From Acridotheres tristis (lineage: Eukaryota; Chordata; Aves; Passeriformes; Sturnidae): a DNA stretch of 64,000 nt. The stretch spans positions 18,357,501 to 18,421,500 of the forward strand of contig CM072892.1 of NCBI GenBank assembly GCA_037013685.1, read 5' to 3'. How positions within the stretch are numbered: the first letter of the stretch is position 1; the number at the start of each line of letters is the position of its first letter. The position numbers were made by a program, and so were the translations under genes. Shown one piece after another: positions 37,297 through 49,390 of this stretch. A model generated the notes under the pieces. It made no database searches. It worked only from the letters and a program-made list of their open reading frames with translations, and was not told the DNA's origin.

Positions 37297-40200
37297 GTAA
37301 CCTGCATATCTCTCAGTGTGCATATGAAAAAAAATGAGGGAAGAAGGACAGAGAAGAGTTCTTATGAATTTGTTTGATTATCTCAAAGAGATAGGAACAG
37401 AAAGGAATTAAAGCAGATTCCTTTCTCCCTCTACATTTCATTCACGCCATTTTTACTTTACAGCTTTGCAGGAAAACAATGATCAGTGTCTGAAAATCAT
37501 AAAGTCCTGAGCAAGCACTAGACACAATTCTATATGCACTCATATACACTCATGTAGCTGCTGCTGCTACTCCATTCAGCCTCTAAGGGCTCCGTGTATT
37601 GATGATTCTCAAGTATTGTAACTGATGGCAGAGACAAATGCCAACAATTGTTATCTTCGTGCAAAAATTTCATGCTGCAAAAGCAGCTGACATTAATGGG
37701 CCTTCTGTGGCAACCCCACGAGTGAATAACTCTGCAGTGAGAGTGGAAAAACTCAGATTCTGACTGAAGTTATATACTAAAATAAAGTTTCATCTTCAGG
37801 GCCTCTCAGAAAAAAAAAATGTAATGATGCTTAAGAGTTGGGGTGACTTTAAAGGATAAGAATACTTTCCCTTTTTAGTTGTACAAGAAGTGTGTCTGTT
37901 TAATGAAGGTTAGAAACAATGCTACATGTGGTTCTTTGGGACTGGAGGGATGGGACTGATTTCTGTATGCATAAGTGTAAGCAGCTCAGTAGTTTGTTTA
38001 TTCACATATTCATTGTTCCACCTGACAGCCAATCTGATGAAAAAGGTACTGGTAATATCCACAACAACTGCACATGCAAGGTTACTCAGGACAATGGATA
38101 TATACAGAAGACAAGACTATACCCTATATTTATGTTTAAAAGGCTGTTAAATATAGTTAGAAAAACTCTATAGTTTTGCTCAATAATTTTACACTACCAT
38201 AATTTTACTACTCACTGCATTCTTCTACTGTTTGATAATCTTCAGGTGGACAAAGTATGTTGATGATACTTTGTTTACCACATTTTCAACCATATGTTCT
38301 CATAAAAGTGCCCATCTCTGTTTTGATAGCACATTTATAGAAAGGTCTTGAAACAAAATATTCACATTGACAACGTTTTGTTGATGCAAATTTCATTGAT
38401 AAGCAAAGCCTTAGTAACTTAGGATATTTAGTTATGTTTAAGGAAATAATCAGTCAATGGGTTTTTCAAAACACACTTTAAAATAATTTGAAATTAAAAA
38501 ATGCTAAACACATTAATATTAAATACACTGTATATTGGGGGTTTTTTTGAGAAATTCATGAAATAAACAATAATCCTTTGTGAGAAGCCCTGCTTGCTTC
38601 ACTGTATGCTAGATTTTGTGCTAGCAGGATTTGGTATATGCATCAGCAGGGAGATACAATTCATAATAGCAGCCAGGGTGATTTTACACACTTCCTTTAA
38701 GGCAGTACTTTCTCAATATTTTACAAATTATGATTAAAGCTCACAGCCTCGCTGGATTTATAATAAAGTATTGCCTATCGATCATAAAGATGGACAGAAT
38801 TATGTTTTAGAGAAGAGTCTGCTCTCTAAAGCCGTGCTGTAAATAAGACATGCCAAGCTAACTTTGAGGAAATCTTTCAACAGTCCTACTGGGTATGGTG
38901 GCTATTGTAAAAGAGATGCAACCAATGGTTAATAAAGCAGTTCATAAATCTGCAATCTATTATCTGGCCACAGAAGTGATGCAGCTCCTTAAAAGTACAT
39001 AGAATGGGGTTGTATTGAATGAAATTAAAGGGGCATGGTCAACATGATATCTAACCAATTACTAAATATTAGCTAAAAGTGTTTCTACAGACATTTTAAA
39101 AAGCACTGCCTGCTTCCTAGAATTTGCAGGGGGATTATTTCTAGGTAAATCACATATTTCTGGCTGATTGCTGGTAGGTCATAGTCCAAAGTTTTTCTAC
39201 TCTGATTGCTTTGAGTTTCAAAGATCTTAGAAATAGAAGCTTTCCTTCCTTACAGAGAATAACCATTCCATACAGACTCACACAAGCTTTAACAGAATAA
39301 AAAGATTCTTTGTGTGCTCCTCCCAAGCTGCAAACACACATAAAGAGCTGCTACTATCTGGCTGCAGGTAAGTACTTTGCTTGGAAGAACAAGGAAAATA
39401 TAAAAAGTGTTTAAAAGTTTTCTGTTCTGATCACCTATCAGAAAAACTCTGCAGGGCTGGTCCCCTGATAATACAAATAGAAGACTTTTCATTAGTAGTG
39501 TTGTGCATAAATAGGCACATTATACATGTGGGTATAAAGGGAATGGTAATGGGAAAGATGACCTTCTAGTGTGGGGAAAAATTCCCAAATAATTTATGGG
39601 GTTTGGAGTGGTACTGTAAAGAAAACAAAAGACACTAAATATCTTCCATGGAAGTCAAATTAGGTTACAAAGGAAGTAATTATTTAACACAGTTTTTTAA
39701 TTCTCAGGTGATAGTGACACAGAGAAAATGTAATTCTCACCAAAGTCTTCAATATGCTGGATCTCCTCTGGCAACTTCAAATCCTTATAAATTTTATCCT
39801 GTGTAACAACTGGGAAATGTATAACAAAGACCATTATTCAGTAAAAAGACTCTTAAAGGTTAAAATGTGATTAAGACATTTTGGAGAGTAAATCTTAGAG
39901 ACTATCTTTTATTTTTCAAGAGCCAGGTAAAAAATGGGAAGATTTTTGAGACATGCTGAAAATCACAGAGAAAACATCCTTCTTTCTGGACATACGCATC
40001 TTTACACAAGCGTGGACAGAATGACCATGTCATGACAACCTCCAAAAATGTCCAGAACAGCGTAGCACAGAAAAGTCTGACATGCTGGAACAAATCTCAG
40101 TCTCTCCTTTGTGAAGACTAATATGAATAGATATGAAGAGGAGCTACCATTCTATTAAATTGTCTGCATCATCCATATCTGATTTCGTTTTTTTAATCAT

Positions 40201-40623
40201 GAACTCCCACTGGATTTATATAGACCACTCTGTTTATGTAGTTATGCTGAGTTGGGCTGTTTACACAGCAAGATAGGCACTGAAATTTGTCTGAAGTCCT
40301 ACTCTGGAAAAGCAGAAAGTGTGCATCTTTGCAGAGATGTTGTTTAGGTGAAGATCAGGAAAAATCCTACTAGAATCCTTGATGATGCTTTAAAGTAGAT
40401 CATTAAGAAACTTGTTTTCTGAGCATGGGATTATTTGTGAAACTTTCACTGCTTTTCATAAAAGTCAGTGTTACCATGAAAAAACTTTCATCTGCAGTAA
40501 AACAGACTCCTCAAAGTGCTTACTCCAACTCTAGAGGTGTCTTGAGCCACTAACACCTTAATAATACATGACTGAGGGGAGGATAGGGTAATATTAGGCT
40601 TAAGCACAAGTTAATTTTCAGGT

Positions 40624-41372
40624 TTCATAGAACCAGAGAACATGCTGAGTTGAAAAGGGTCCACCAGGATCTAAGTCCTGGCTCTGAGCACGAAACCCCA
40701 AGACACTACATGCTTCCTTTGGATACTATCTAATAGCTTAATGCCGTTTTTGTGATGTGGTGCCTAAAACTGCATGCCTTACTCGAGGTGAGGCCACACC
40801 AAAGCAGAGAAGAGCAGGACAATCCCCTCCCCTGCCTGGCTGGTGATGCTGTTTGTGATGCCCCTCGGGACCGACCTGGCCCTCCCAGCTGCCTGCCAAG
40901 ATACAATGATTGCTCATGCTCAACTTGCCGTCAACCAGGACCCTGGGTGCCTTTTCCAGCTGCTCTCCAGCCTCCCATTCCCCAGTCTAGGCACACAACA
41001 AAAGTTGCCTGGTCTCAGGTGCACAATCCATCACTTGCCCATATTGAACTCCATATTTTTGGTGATTGCCCATCTCTCAGATTTGTCAGGGTCTCTATGC
41101 AGGACCTCTCTGCCCTCAAGGAAGTCAGCAAATCATCCTAGTTTAGTGTCCTGGGCTAACTTACTTAGTAGCCCTTTGAGTCCTGCATCTGTGCTGTTTA
41201 TGAAGATGTTGAAGAGAACTGTACAGAGGATGGAGCCTTGCTCAATACCACTTGTGACTGGGTGCCAGTCTGATATCACCCCATGTACTTGTTCTTTGTG
41301 CCCACCCTATGAGCCAGTTGCTCACGTGTAAGAGGATGGTTTGCAAGGATAGTGCAAAAGGCAATTTTCCTC
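40624..41372 (-). mobile_element. CR1 LINE 3' portion, antisense, about 750 bp
   Basis: A long CR1 copy read on the minus strand. On the + strand it follows the antisense CR1 order: TTCATAGAACCAGAGAAC (tail side), GAGGTGAGGCCACACCAAAGC, CCGTCAACCAGGACCCTGGGTGCC, a stretch matching GTGCAGGACCCG...TTGAAC in decayed form, GATGTTGAAGAGAACTG, GAGCCTTGCTCAATACCAC, TTGTGACTGG and GAGCCAGTTGCTCAC. Similarity fades at AAAAGGC near 41,362. It is much decayed, and the minus-strand ORF2 frame is not open. The proposed LTR and its duplication begin where similarity stops. Confidence 0.88.
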
Positions 41373-41374
41373 AA

Positions 41375-41811
41375 TGAATTACAGCTGTACTGATTGCTGA
41401 GAAGTGGAGACAGCCTTGCCTGCCCAGTGAGGATGTAGGTTAGAAAAGAGTGGGCTAGTTAGTTGAGAGTAAGGTGGAGTTAGAGCTTGAGGCTGAGAGT
41501 CTGCTGTAGTTCAGGATGGAGTCTGCTGGCTGTGCTGTGAGGAGGTAAGGAACATGCAGGGACAGATAAGGTGAGAAAATGCTGTGTGAGGGACAGACAG
41601 GGTTAGGTAGCTGGGTAAGGGACAGGTTGGGATTAGCCAGTCATGCAGAAGGAAGAAGGAAACTTGCAGAGAGGAGAGAAGGAGTCAATACTGTGTGGCG
41701 CTGCCTGAGAGGAAAGGAGTTAGAATTGCCTGAAAGAAGGCATGAAAACTTTTTAATAAAGGACCGATGATGGTGTCAGTCCAGTCTGTCTTGACATAAT
41801 TGCAAAACTCA
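41375..41811 (+). mobile_element. Candidate solo LTR, 437 bp
   Basis: The unit begins TGAATTACAG and ends GCAAAACTCA, giving TG...CA ends and an inverted terminal match TGA.TT. It is flanked by CTCAA (41,370-41,374) and CCCAA (41,812-41,816), a 5-bp duplication with one mismatch. The interior is purine-rich, unlike its flanks, and an AATAAA lies 51 bp before the 3' end, as expected for a short R/U5. No TATA box is obvious. The family is unknown, and every single criterion is weak; together they suggest an old ERV solo LTR. The alternative is unrelated purine-rich unique DNA next to a truncated CR1. Confidence 0.45.
41755..41760 (+). promoter_or_regulatory. Polyadenylation signal of candidate LTR
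   Basis: AATAAA in the context TTTTTAATAAAGGACC, 51 bp upstream of the proposed LTR end. Confidence 0.45.
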
Positions 41812-41816
41812 CCCAA

Positions 41817-44800
41817 TGTGCGGTATAGTTACCTAGCTGTGTGCTGGTCATTGTGTCCAGAGTGATACTGGCAGAGACAGTATCAAGGTAGCAAAGGTTT
41901 AAACAGAGGGTCAGAATGAAAGTAAAATGTAAGGTCTCATCACTTGTATGTGAGAAGGATTACAAAGCAATAATATGAAAATCCCTGGACTTATTCTGTG
42001 TGCAATATGCAGAAATAATTGAGCCTCAGCAGCAGAATGCTTTCACTAACACATAAAGATCCATGTCATTCAGTTCATGAACCTCTGCCTATGGCGTGTA
42101 TCAGGTTGCAACGCATCTGTCCACATCCTTCTGTAACATAGAAATACTAGTACTATGTACTAATGGAGAACACTAATAATATTTCTCACCTGGACTTAGA
42201 AGAGAGCACCTTGCTTTGTGTTTGTGTGAGCCTTATTTCCGGGCTCCAGTAGAGTTGCAAAACTCTTCAGAGCCAGGGATAATGGCTCAGTGTGACATTT
42301 AAGCAAACTCTGTACTGTACTTACTTGTGTCCTGAACGGCCAGAAACTAGCCTTTATGCCATTTGCACATTCTGAGTCACTTTTTTCTGCCTTTGAAACC
42401 AGTGCCCATAAAATGAAAGATTAATGAGATCATATACAGCTATCCCTCACACGAATAGCATTCATCCCCTTATCACTCTGCCTCTGCAGAAATGACAGAC
42501 CTGCTTCACAAAATACTCTTGATATCATAGGTTGTGCAGGGTCACTTCCCCAGACCTCTCTATTCTAAAACTCATGTGCCTGCCCAAATGAGATGTCTAG
42601 CAAGCTATTAAAACCAATCTTTCAGTACAGCTACAACAAATCAACAAAATAATTACTATAAGCAAACTAGGTTTCCCAAATTATTTCCTTAATTTTTTTT
42701 CTGAAAAATTATACCCAAATTAATTTCTATATTGTAAATAAAAGGAGGTTTAGCAAAATAAATAGAGACAAAAAGGAGAGGAAGGGAAATTGATAGAAAA
42801 AAGAAGAGAGGGAATAGGAGCTGTCTAACTTGCATCTGCACAGAAAATTCATTCCCTAAAGTGCAGGAAACTAAATTCTACATACCCAGTGAACTCATGT
42901 ATTAAGTGATTTGTGTTAAAGAAAAAGTTTTATCCCACTCTATATTTTCATAAACTGTTTATTTTGGTTACAAAGTAAACTACAACTCTGCAACTGATAA
43001 CTGATATTGCTCCTTTTTCCATAATCAACTATTTAACTAAAAACCATCTGGTAATCTTCCATATGTATTCAGGTCATTCTTCAGATTTTCATTTCAAATT
43101 ATTTGTTATGATATCCAAAAGACTCTTGCTATAGTAGGAAAGGAAATTAATCCATGTCCCATTGTTTCTTTCTGCATAAAACTAAATGCTATGCTTCTTC
43201 CTCCTTCCTTTGGGAATTCCTGTGGTGCAGTACAAAGCATTAAAGAAGAGATGTTTTAATTGATCATTAGATCTCTTACTGGAGGCTTCAGCCAAAGAAA
43301 TAGTTTGCTGTGGTCACTGGTAAACACAAAGATATTAATGGATATGACATACTTTTATATCCAAATTATTCTATGCTTCTACAAAGTCCAGTGCAGAGGA
43401 GCTTAAAGAAGCTTGAAAGGGACTAATATAAGGGGGCTGATATTTAAAGCTTTTGCTTTTGTCAAGGACAACAGGAAACTCAAGCCATAAAAGTGACTTT
43501 GAATCCTTTCTGATTACCAGCTGTTCTACAGTAACTGTTCTATTTTTTTTTTTTTTTGGTTGATGCTTGCCCTCTTACTCCCTGTCCTTTAAAAACTGAG
43601 CAAATAAAAGTTGTCCTAATGACTAACTTGCAATATTCCAAAACAGTTATTTTCATACGACAGTAAAGCCTTATCTCATCCACTACTACCTGTATGAACC
43701 TCATCATAAGTACCAGCACACTGGGTCACTCTCACCACTGAACTGAGGTAGAGGAAGGTAGAGAAACATCATATTTGGCATACCAAACATGGGGCTAGCT
43801 TGTGTAACTTGACTAAAAGTCTTTAGGAAGGAACAGGAATCAAAAACAAGCTGAATCAATGTCCAGAGAACTAACTATCAAGGATGTTCTTGACAAATGT
43901 TAACTGTAGCTAAAATAAAGTAGGGGATTAAAATCCTGTTTGTTTTTTCATTTGTTTCTAAACAGAACTTTTAGCTATTTTGTACACTGTGTACAGGGAA
44001 TGAACACTGAAGCTCTTGGCAAGTCTGAAGTGCTCAGTCTTCTTTCTTCCTCTCATGTGCTTCTCTGCCCTGTTGGAAGGAATCATTTTGACATGCTAAA
44101 TCGAAAAAAATATTCATACATAGTCTTTCTAGGCAAAAACATAGACAAGAGAATGGAGGAGGAAAGACAATAATAAATAGAAACACAGCCTAAATCTGAG
44201 AGTATTTGAAACCTTCTTTCTCTGTCTGCATGTACATCTGACAAAAAGGAAATATAAAGAGGAGACAGTAATGAGAAAATGGATAGCAAATCTGTAAGTC
44301 AGGAGACTGGATTTTAGAGTAGAATGAAAACAATGATAAAGCTTTGGGTGGGCCAGTCTTACCATTAAATACTCTCACTTCTCTTTCATCTCAGCTCTTG
44401 CTATAAAACCCAGTGAAATGGATTTTGGTAATTGTAAAGCTGATTGGTAAAGCTGAATTGGTTTTGGGAAGATTAATACTGTGGGTATTGTTACTGACTC
44501 TCACTCTCCCATATTGTCTTGCTCATTCACTGAGTCTGTTTTTGGAATGCAAGAAAAACATTTCTTAGCTAGCATGACATTATAATTTTTACCACTGTTT
44601 GACACTTTCATGTCCTGTGATCACAGTGGAATTTTTTCCATAAAGTGATAGCATTTCCACATGACTAAACTAGAGTTGAAAATCAAGATTAGGAAGCAAA
44701 CAAGCTAAACATACCTGACCACAGCCTTTTAATCATGAAGGAAGGTGACCTGAGACTGACAAGCAAGGGGAATAGGTGGAAGAGGAAAAGGTTCCCAGTG

Positions 44801-45102
44801 GGAGTATAAATTACCTTGTTCATGTTCTTTTAAATAGTTTGTGTGACCTCTAGTGGCCTTTGCTGCCTGCTGTGTCCCTATGACTTCAATTTGTGGAAGA
44901 CACCTCGACCTACTGATGCAGCAGCATATTCACATGGATGTTCGATACTTCTAGATTTCTGTTGTGGAAGCACAAGTCAGACAGAGGTTAGGCATAGATA
45001 TATTCCCACTTTTTCCTTAAATAAACAAAGGGGAAATATTTTTAATTTAAATAAACATGTCAACTTTCCTTTACTCCTCGGAAAATCTCTCCCAAGATAA
45101 AA
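41817..45102. other. Unique non-coding DNA
   Basis: No gene or element is recognised. The segment 42,750-42,830 is purine-rich. A poly-T run lies at 43,543-43,557. Frames at 43,940-44,378 on both strands are mutual shadows. CR1 similarity does not resume after the candidate LTR. Confidence 0.55.
43543..43557. repeat. Poly-T tract (15)
   Basis: An uninterrupted run of 15 T; nothing repeat-like on either side. Confidence 0.9.
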
Positions 45103-45365
45103 CCATAGAATGGTTGAAGTTGGCTTACTCCAAACTCCTGTTCAAAACACCTAGGACAAGTTGTTCAGGTCTGTGCCCAGTTGGATTTTGAATTATCTCA
45201 ATGATTAGAGACTCCACAGCCTCTCTGGACAGTCTCTTCCACTCTTCAGCCACATTCATAGGGAAAAAAACCTCTCTCCTTTTTTAATGTTTAAAGAAAA
45301 TTTTTTGTATTTTGGTTTATGACAGTTGCTTCTTGTTCTCTTACTGACAAGACCTAATGCTTATT
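45103..45365 (-). mobile_element. CR1 LINE 3'-end fragment, antisense
   Basis: On the + strand it opens with CCATAGAATGGTTGAAGTTGG, the antisense of the CR1 3' terminus. It continues CAAACTCCTGTTCAAA, GTTGTTCAGG, CCCAGTTGGATTTTGAAT, GAGACTCCACAGCCTCTCTGG, CAGTCTCTTCCACTCTTCAG and TTTATGACAGTTGCTTCTTG, the usual sequence of this region. It has lost its 5' part and most of its tail. Confidence 0.9.
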
Positions 45366-46668
45366 TTTGTTAAAGACTGTGAAGAACATACGTTACTCAC
45401 AGGAAAGACAGATTAAAATAAGAGATTTAAAAACTGCACAAACTACACACAACACATACGTATTTTTGCAGAGTGGATTTTTCTTTCTTTCTCTTACCCG
45501 AGAAATTTCCAGGGCCTCTGAGCTGTAGCACACTACACACTGTTCTCTCTCTATGTTTTATTTGACTTGGCTACATATTTGTTCCCTCCTGCTCTCAGGA
45601 GCCTCTTCTCCTCTGCTCCTTCTGGATGTTCCCAGATTGCCTTTTTATTCCATCCCTGCTGACCCATCATGTTCTCTGTGGCCTCCCTCACTTCTGTGGG
45701 CATTCCAGCTCATGAAAAGGCATAAGTTGTCCCTTAATCTCCAAAAGGGAGATAGAATTTTGCTGCAAAGAGAATTCAAACAGGTGATCTTTTCTACGTT
45801 TTTCAGTCATATTTACTAATGGATCAAAAAATAAATAATGTACTGTAGAAGAAGAACAAATAAACGAAATACCTTCCATCATTGCTGGATTTGCTGACTG
45901 TTACGTATAGGTGGCAAATATTACTGCTAGTTTTCCAGTTTTTTTACTGGTGTGCTTAGATTAAGATGGAAATTTTCCCAAAACTCCCAGTGAAAAAGAT
46001 GCATTAATCCAAATGAGAACAGTTTATTTTACAGGGTTAACATTGCATTATGCTTTGAGCTGCAGATGGTGGGAGTACTTTTATAGTAAGGTGCACACAG
46101 ACAGATGATGTAATGAAGGTATTCATTGCTTGAATCATTTTATGTTATAATCTAGGTGTTAATAGATTTATCTTTGTAGTTGTTTTTGCACTGCATGTCA
46201 CTGTCTTGTCCCTATTTTACAGAAAAGGAATTGAGTCAAAAACAATAATAAAGATCATCAAATATTAACACATCATTACATTATGCACACTAATGCTAGA
46301 TAACATGCTATAGTAATGATTTGAATCACTTGGCTAAACCAACACAGGAAATAGGTAAGAGAAAAGGATGATGTTCCAGCATTTTTTAAACTTATTGTTC
46401 TTACATATTTTTTTAGCCACAATGTCTCCCTCTTCTAATGAAAAGAATTAGATATATAATCTCCCAGTGTATCACCATGTTACCAACCTTAATTAACTTT
46501 AAATAATGAGGATGACAGTGAGAATAGTATCACATTAAACTGCCATCAAAAAACAGAGGTGAATTTGATTTCCTCATATTTATGAGCAGGAGAATTTTCT
46601 GATTCCAACAGCATATCTGAAAGTAGGAAGCCTTTTGCAATCAGAGAAAAGTTATATTAAAACAATTG

Positions 46669-46782
46669 AAGAAAAGAAAAAACAACAAACAGCAAAACCT
46701 CCACAAAAACCCAACCCAACCCAAACAAAAACCCAAAAACAAACAAACAAAAACGATACAACAAAACAAAGAAACCAACTCA
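46669..46782. repeat. A/C-rich low-complexity tract
   Basis: About 110 bases of irregular A/C units (CCCAACCCAACCC, AAACAAACAAAC) with few G or T. Two overlapping open frames rich in Lys, Gln, Asn, Thr and Pro arise only from this composition and are not genes. Confidence 0.88.
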
Positions 46783-47172
46783 ACATTCATCCTAATCATG
46801 AAAATATATTTCAAGTCAGCAGACTTTGATCTAGCCTGGACATTTTCAAACTCAAGGAATATTTGTTATGACTTTTTTCAGTCTCTTCATTTAATAATTT
46901 ACAGTACAACTGAATTCTAATACTCTAGAGGTATATCCAGAGAAATAGTAGGTGCTGAGCTGGTATTGCTCAGGCTGAGCAGATTCCACTGTTCTAAGAA
47001 GAAGCTGATTCTTCCTATTTATGTTTACACTGTGTTGCAATTAAATAAACATGGCAAATATACACGCATAGTTTGGTAGGTTTTAGTGATTTTTTTTTCT
47101 TCTTAAAGAAAAAGCTGACTCCTTACCTCTTTTTGAGAGATAGAATGCAATATACTGTTAACACTGAGTTTT

Positions 47173-47199
47173 TATTTCTCCTCAGCTATTTCTCCTCAG
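47173..47199. repeat. 14-bp period tandem duplication
   Basis: TATTTCTCCTCAG occurs twice (47,173-47,185 and 47,187-47,199), separated by a single C. Each copy looks like a polypyrimidine-AG splice acceptor, but no coding exon follows. Confidence 0.9.
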
Positions 47200-47517
47200 T
47201 TATGGTTCATAAATGCTATCTCCGCCATAAGGTAAGCAAAGATAATAGACCTGATTTGTACACAGCATATGGGCCTTTGTATCCAATTTATTTCCTATTT
47301 TATTTCTTGGATTTGCCTAAGGCCTATGTTCTGTTTGTATAGGATTTCATCCAAAAATGAATCCTAAAAACATCTCTTTGAAACGTGCATTGCCTTTTTT
47401 ATTAACAAACTGTAATTCTGACATCTGCTAAACTGTCTCCCAACATAACCATATGAAAGAAAAACTAACACAGCTCTAGCCAATTATTGTGTTAATTCTA
47501 CATTGTCGGAGTTTAGC

Positions 47518-47525
47518 ATTTGCAT
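47518..47525 (+). promoter_or_regulatory. Perfect POU octamer motif ATTTGCAT
   Basis: The consensus octamer bound by POU proteins of the OCT type lies within an AT-rich block. SOX-like words (TTATTGT at about 47,484 and ACATTGTC at about 47,500) occur within 40 bp upstream. Motifs this short also arise by chance; function is inference. Confidence 0.3.
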
Positions 47526-49333
47526 TTAATGGAAATACATTATTTATAAAAATATACAGTTTGAAAACAGCTTCTGAAAGGTAATCATTTATCTACAGCA
47601 AAATTCTGTTACTATATAAGCATTAAGCATGAATTTTAGATCATGCTGGGTGTTTTAAATTGTATTTTTAAGACAAAATAATAAAGTTTTAATTAATATA
47701 GTTCAAAGAAAATTATGATATAGCTTAGTGGGTCTACTGCCTGACTAATGTCTGTGAGACTTGCCAGCATTCAAACCTTTGATTCCAAAACCTTCACCAA
47801 GGTGTTTCTAGCCCTGGAAAAACTAATACTCTCTCAGAAAGGAGTCTGTGGGTTTGGAAGTTAGAATACAATCCCCTGTGAGACTGCTGTACCTTAAAAA
47901 AACAGAATTAGATCTTAGATCCTATTTGAAAGACCTTTGGCATATGGATCAGTATTTTCAAATGGATTCTATGTGGGGTTTAATTTAAGCCCTAAGATGA
48001 CCAACACAACCTCAGTAACAAATCTTTTCTTACTGTTTTTTACTGTTTGCTACTGCATCTACAACAACAGTTTTAGATGCTGCAATAGTGGCTCACGTGG
48101 CTGTCTGATATTGTGTCTGTAATGGAAGGTAACAAATGAAGCATCCACTTGAATCCTCTCTCAGATTGAAAGAGAGCGAGTTAGATTAAACTACTTTTAA
48201 GATTATTCTTTATTAGTGTAGCTTTGCCTTTGAAATGGATAAAACAAATTTATAGAATCTAACAGAGACTTCAGTTTCAGAATTTTGTTTTCTTTATGAA
48301 ATCTTAGTTTTGCTTAAGTCCACTAGTACTTAACATAAAATTTCTTTGTAAGAAATCTTCATTAACTTCCAAGGGAGAGGATTTCACCCCAACATTTTAC
48401 AGTGTCAGAATTTACCAGACAAATTAAACCTATGTTAGTTTCCTTTCTTTTTTTCCACTTGCACACTTCCTATTTGGAACTGCTCCAGAAACCAAAGCCA
48501 GAATGCAGACTATGATTTATTGTTCTTGCCACAAATGAGACAACACCACCAAAATTATGCTTTTTCCCCCTTCTGATCAGAAGAGCTTGAATGGCAACCT
48601 CATCTACCATGACTGTAGAAATAGTAGAAAAGCCTTACCTGTTATAAATAGAGGATCTATTTTTTTACTCCACCTGGGGGAAATTTTGCCCTTTTGTTTT
48701 TAGGTCCCAGGTGACTCAATGAAATGAAATCCAGAGCTAGGTTCTGAAGGAAAAATATTTTATCAGAATCTTGAAAATTGCCATTGTATCTACTTCCACA
48801 AAGTAGTGAGTGAAAAAGAGAACGTCATTTTCCATGCCCATTTCTAGTGAGTGCTCTAAAGAAGCTATATTCCATTAACTCATTAGAAGATTTAAAAAGA
48901 GACAGCTGAAGTTGCACAGGGTGTTCACATCCCATCTGGTCTTTGTCTCCAGAGACAGTTCTGCCACTCTGGTACACATGTCTTGCAGGTAGCTCAAGAA
49001 AAGGGCTATGAAGTTTTACTAAAGGTGTAGTTGTAAATATTATCTGATTCTATGAGTTTCCAGTCCCCTCAGATGTTAAGAGGAGGGGCTCAGGCTAATT
49101 TCTCAATATTCAGATAGGACCTCAAACTACTCTGATATATTTACAGTCATTTTAAAAGCCATGACCTTCAGGTATCTATGAAAGGACATTAATGTAGAAA
49201 AAAGATTAATGAAAATTCCTCTTGTCACCACATGCATGCTGTAGGAGCTGTAAGTCATATTAAAATAAGACAGGAAGGTGGAAGACACTCACAAGGTTCA
49301 TCAAGTACAACTCTTAAGTAAATAGCCCATATA

Positions 49334-49346
49334 GGGATTAAACTCA
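49334..49346 (-). promoter_or_regulatory. SINE B box (RNA polymerase III)
   Basis: The minus strand reads TGAGTTTAATCCC, against the consensus GGTTCGANTCC. Two changes probably weaken it. Confidence 0.6.
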
Positions 49347-49377
49347 CAGCCTTGGTGGTTTTAGTACCATGCTCTAA

Positions 49378-49390
49378 CCAACTCAGCTAA
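49378..49390 (-). promoter_or_regulatory. SINE A box (RNA polymerase III)
   Basis: The minus strand reads TTAGCTGAGTTGG, a good match to the tRNA A box. Its 32-bp distance from the B box is typical of tRNA genes and tRNA-derived SINEs. Confidence 0.7.

Larger units (their letters stand above)
35099..40623. other. Unique non-coding DNA, possible conserved elements
   Basis: No gene is recognised; frames such as 35,540-35,848 are hydrophobic chance frames. Small items are a hairpin at 35,898-35,925, a triple tandem repeat at 36,010-36,043 and a poly-A run at 37,283-37,296. The blocks 36,950-37,240 and 38,580-39,000 have a dense, balanced mix of TAAT, ATCGAT and AATAAA-like words without repeats, which resembles vertebrate conserved enhancers. 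Only an alignment can tell. Confidence 0.5.
45366..49269. other. Unique non-coding DNA
   Basis: No gene is recognised. It contains a possible MIR-like fragment (46,195-46,265), an A/C-rich tract (46,669-46,782), a short tandem duplication (47,173-47,199) and an AT-rich block at 47,480-47,650 with SOX- and POU-type motifs. The frame 47,937-48,122 has no resemblance to a known protein. Confidence 0.5.

Noticed and set aside
46635..46920. Lys/Gln/Asn/Pro-rich frames
   Set aside because: They are direct translations of the A/C-rich low-complexity tract in two frames.
47173..47199. Duplicated splice-acceptor-like sequences as an exon boundary
   Set aside because: No conserved open frame or donor follows either copy. 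It is a simple 14-bp duplication.
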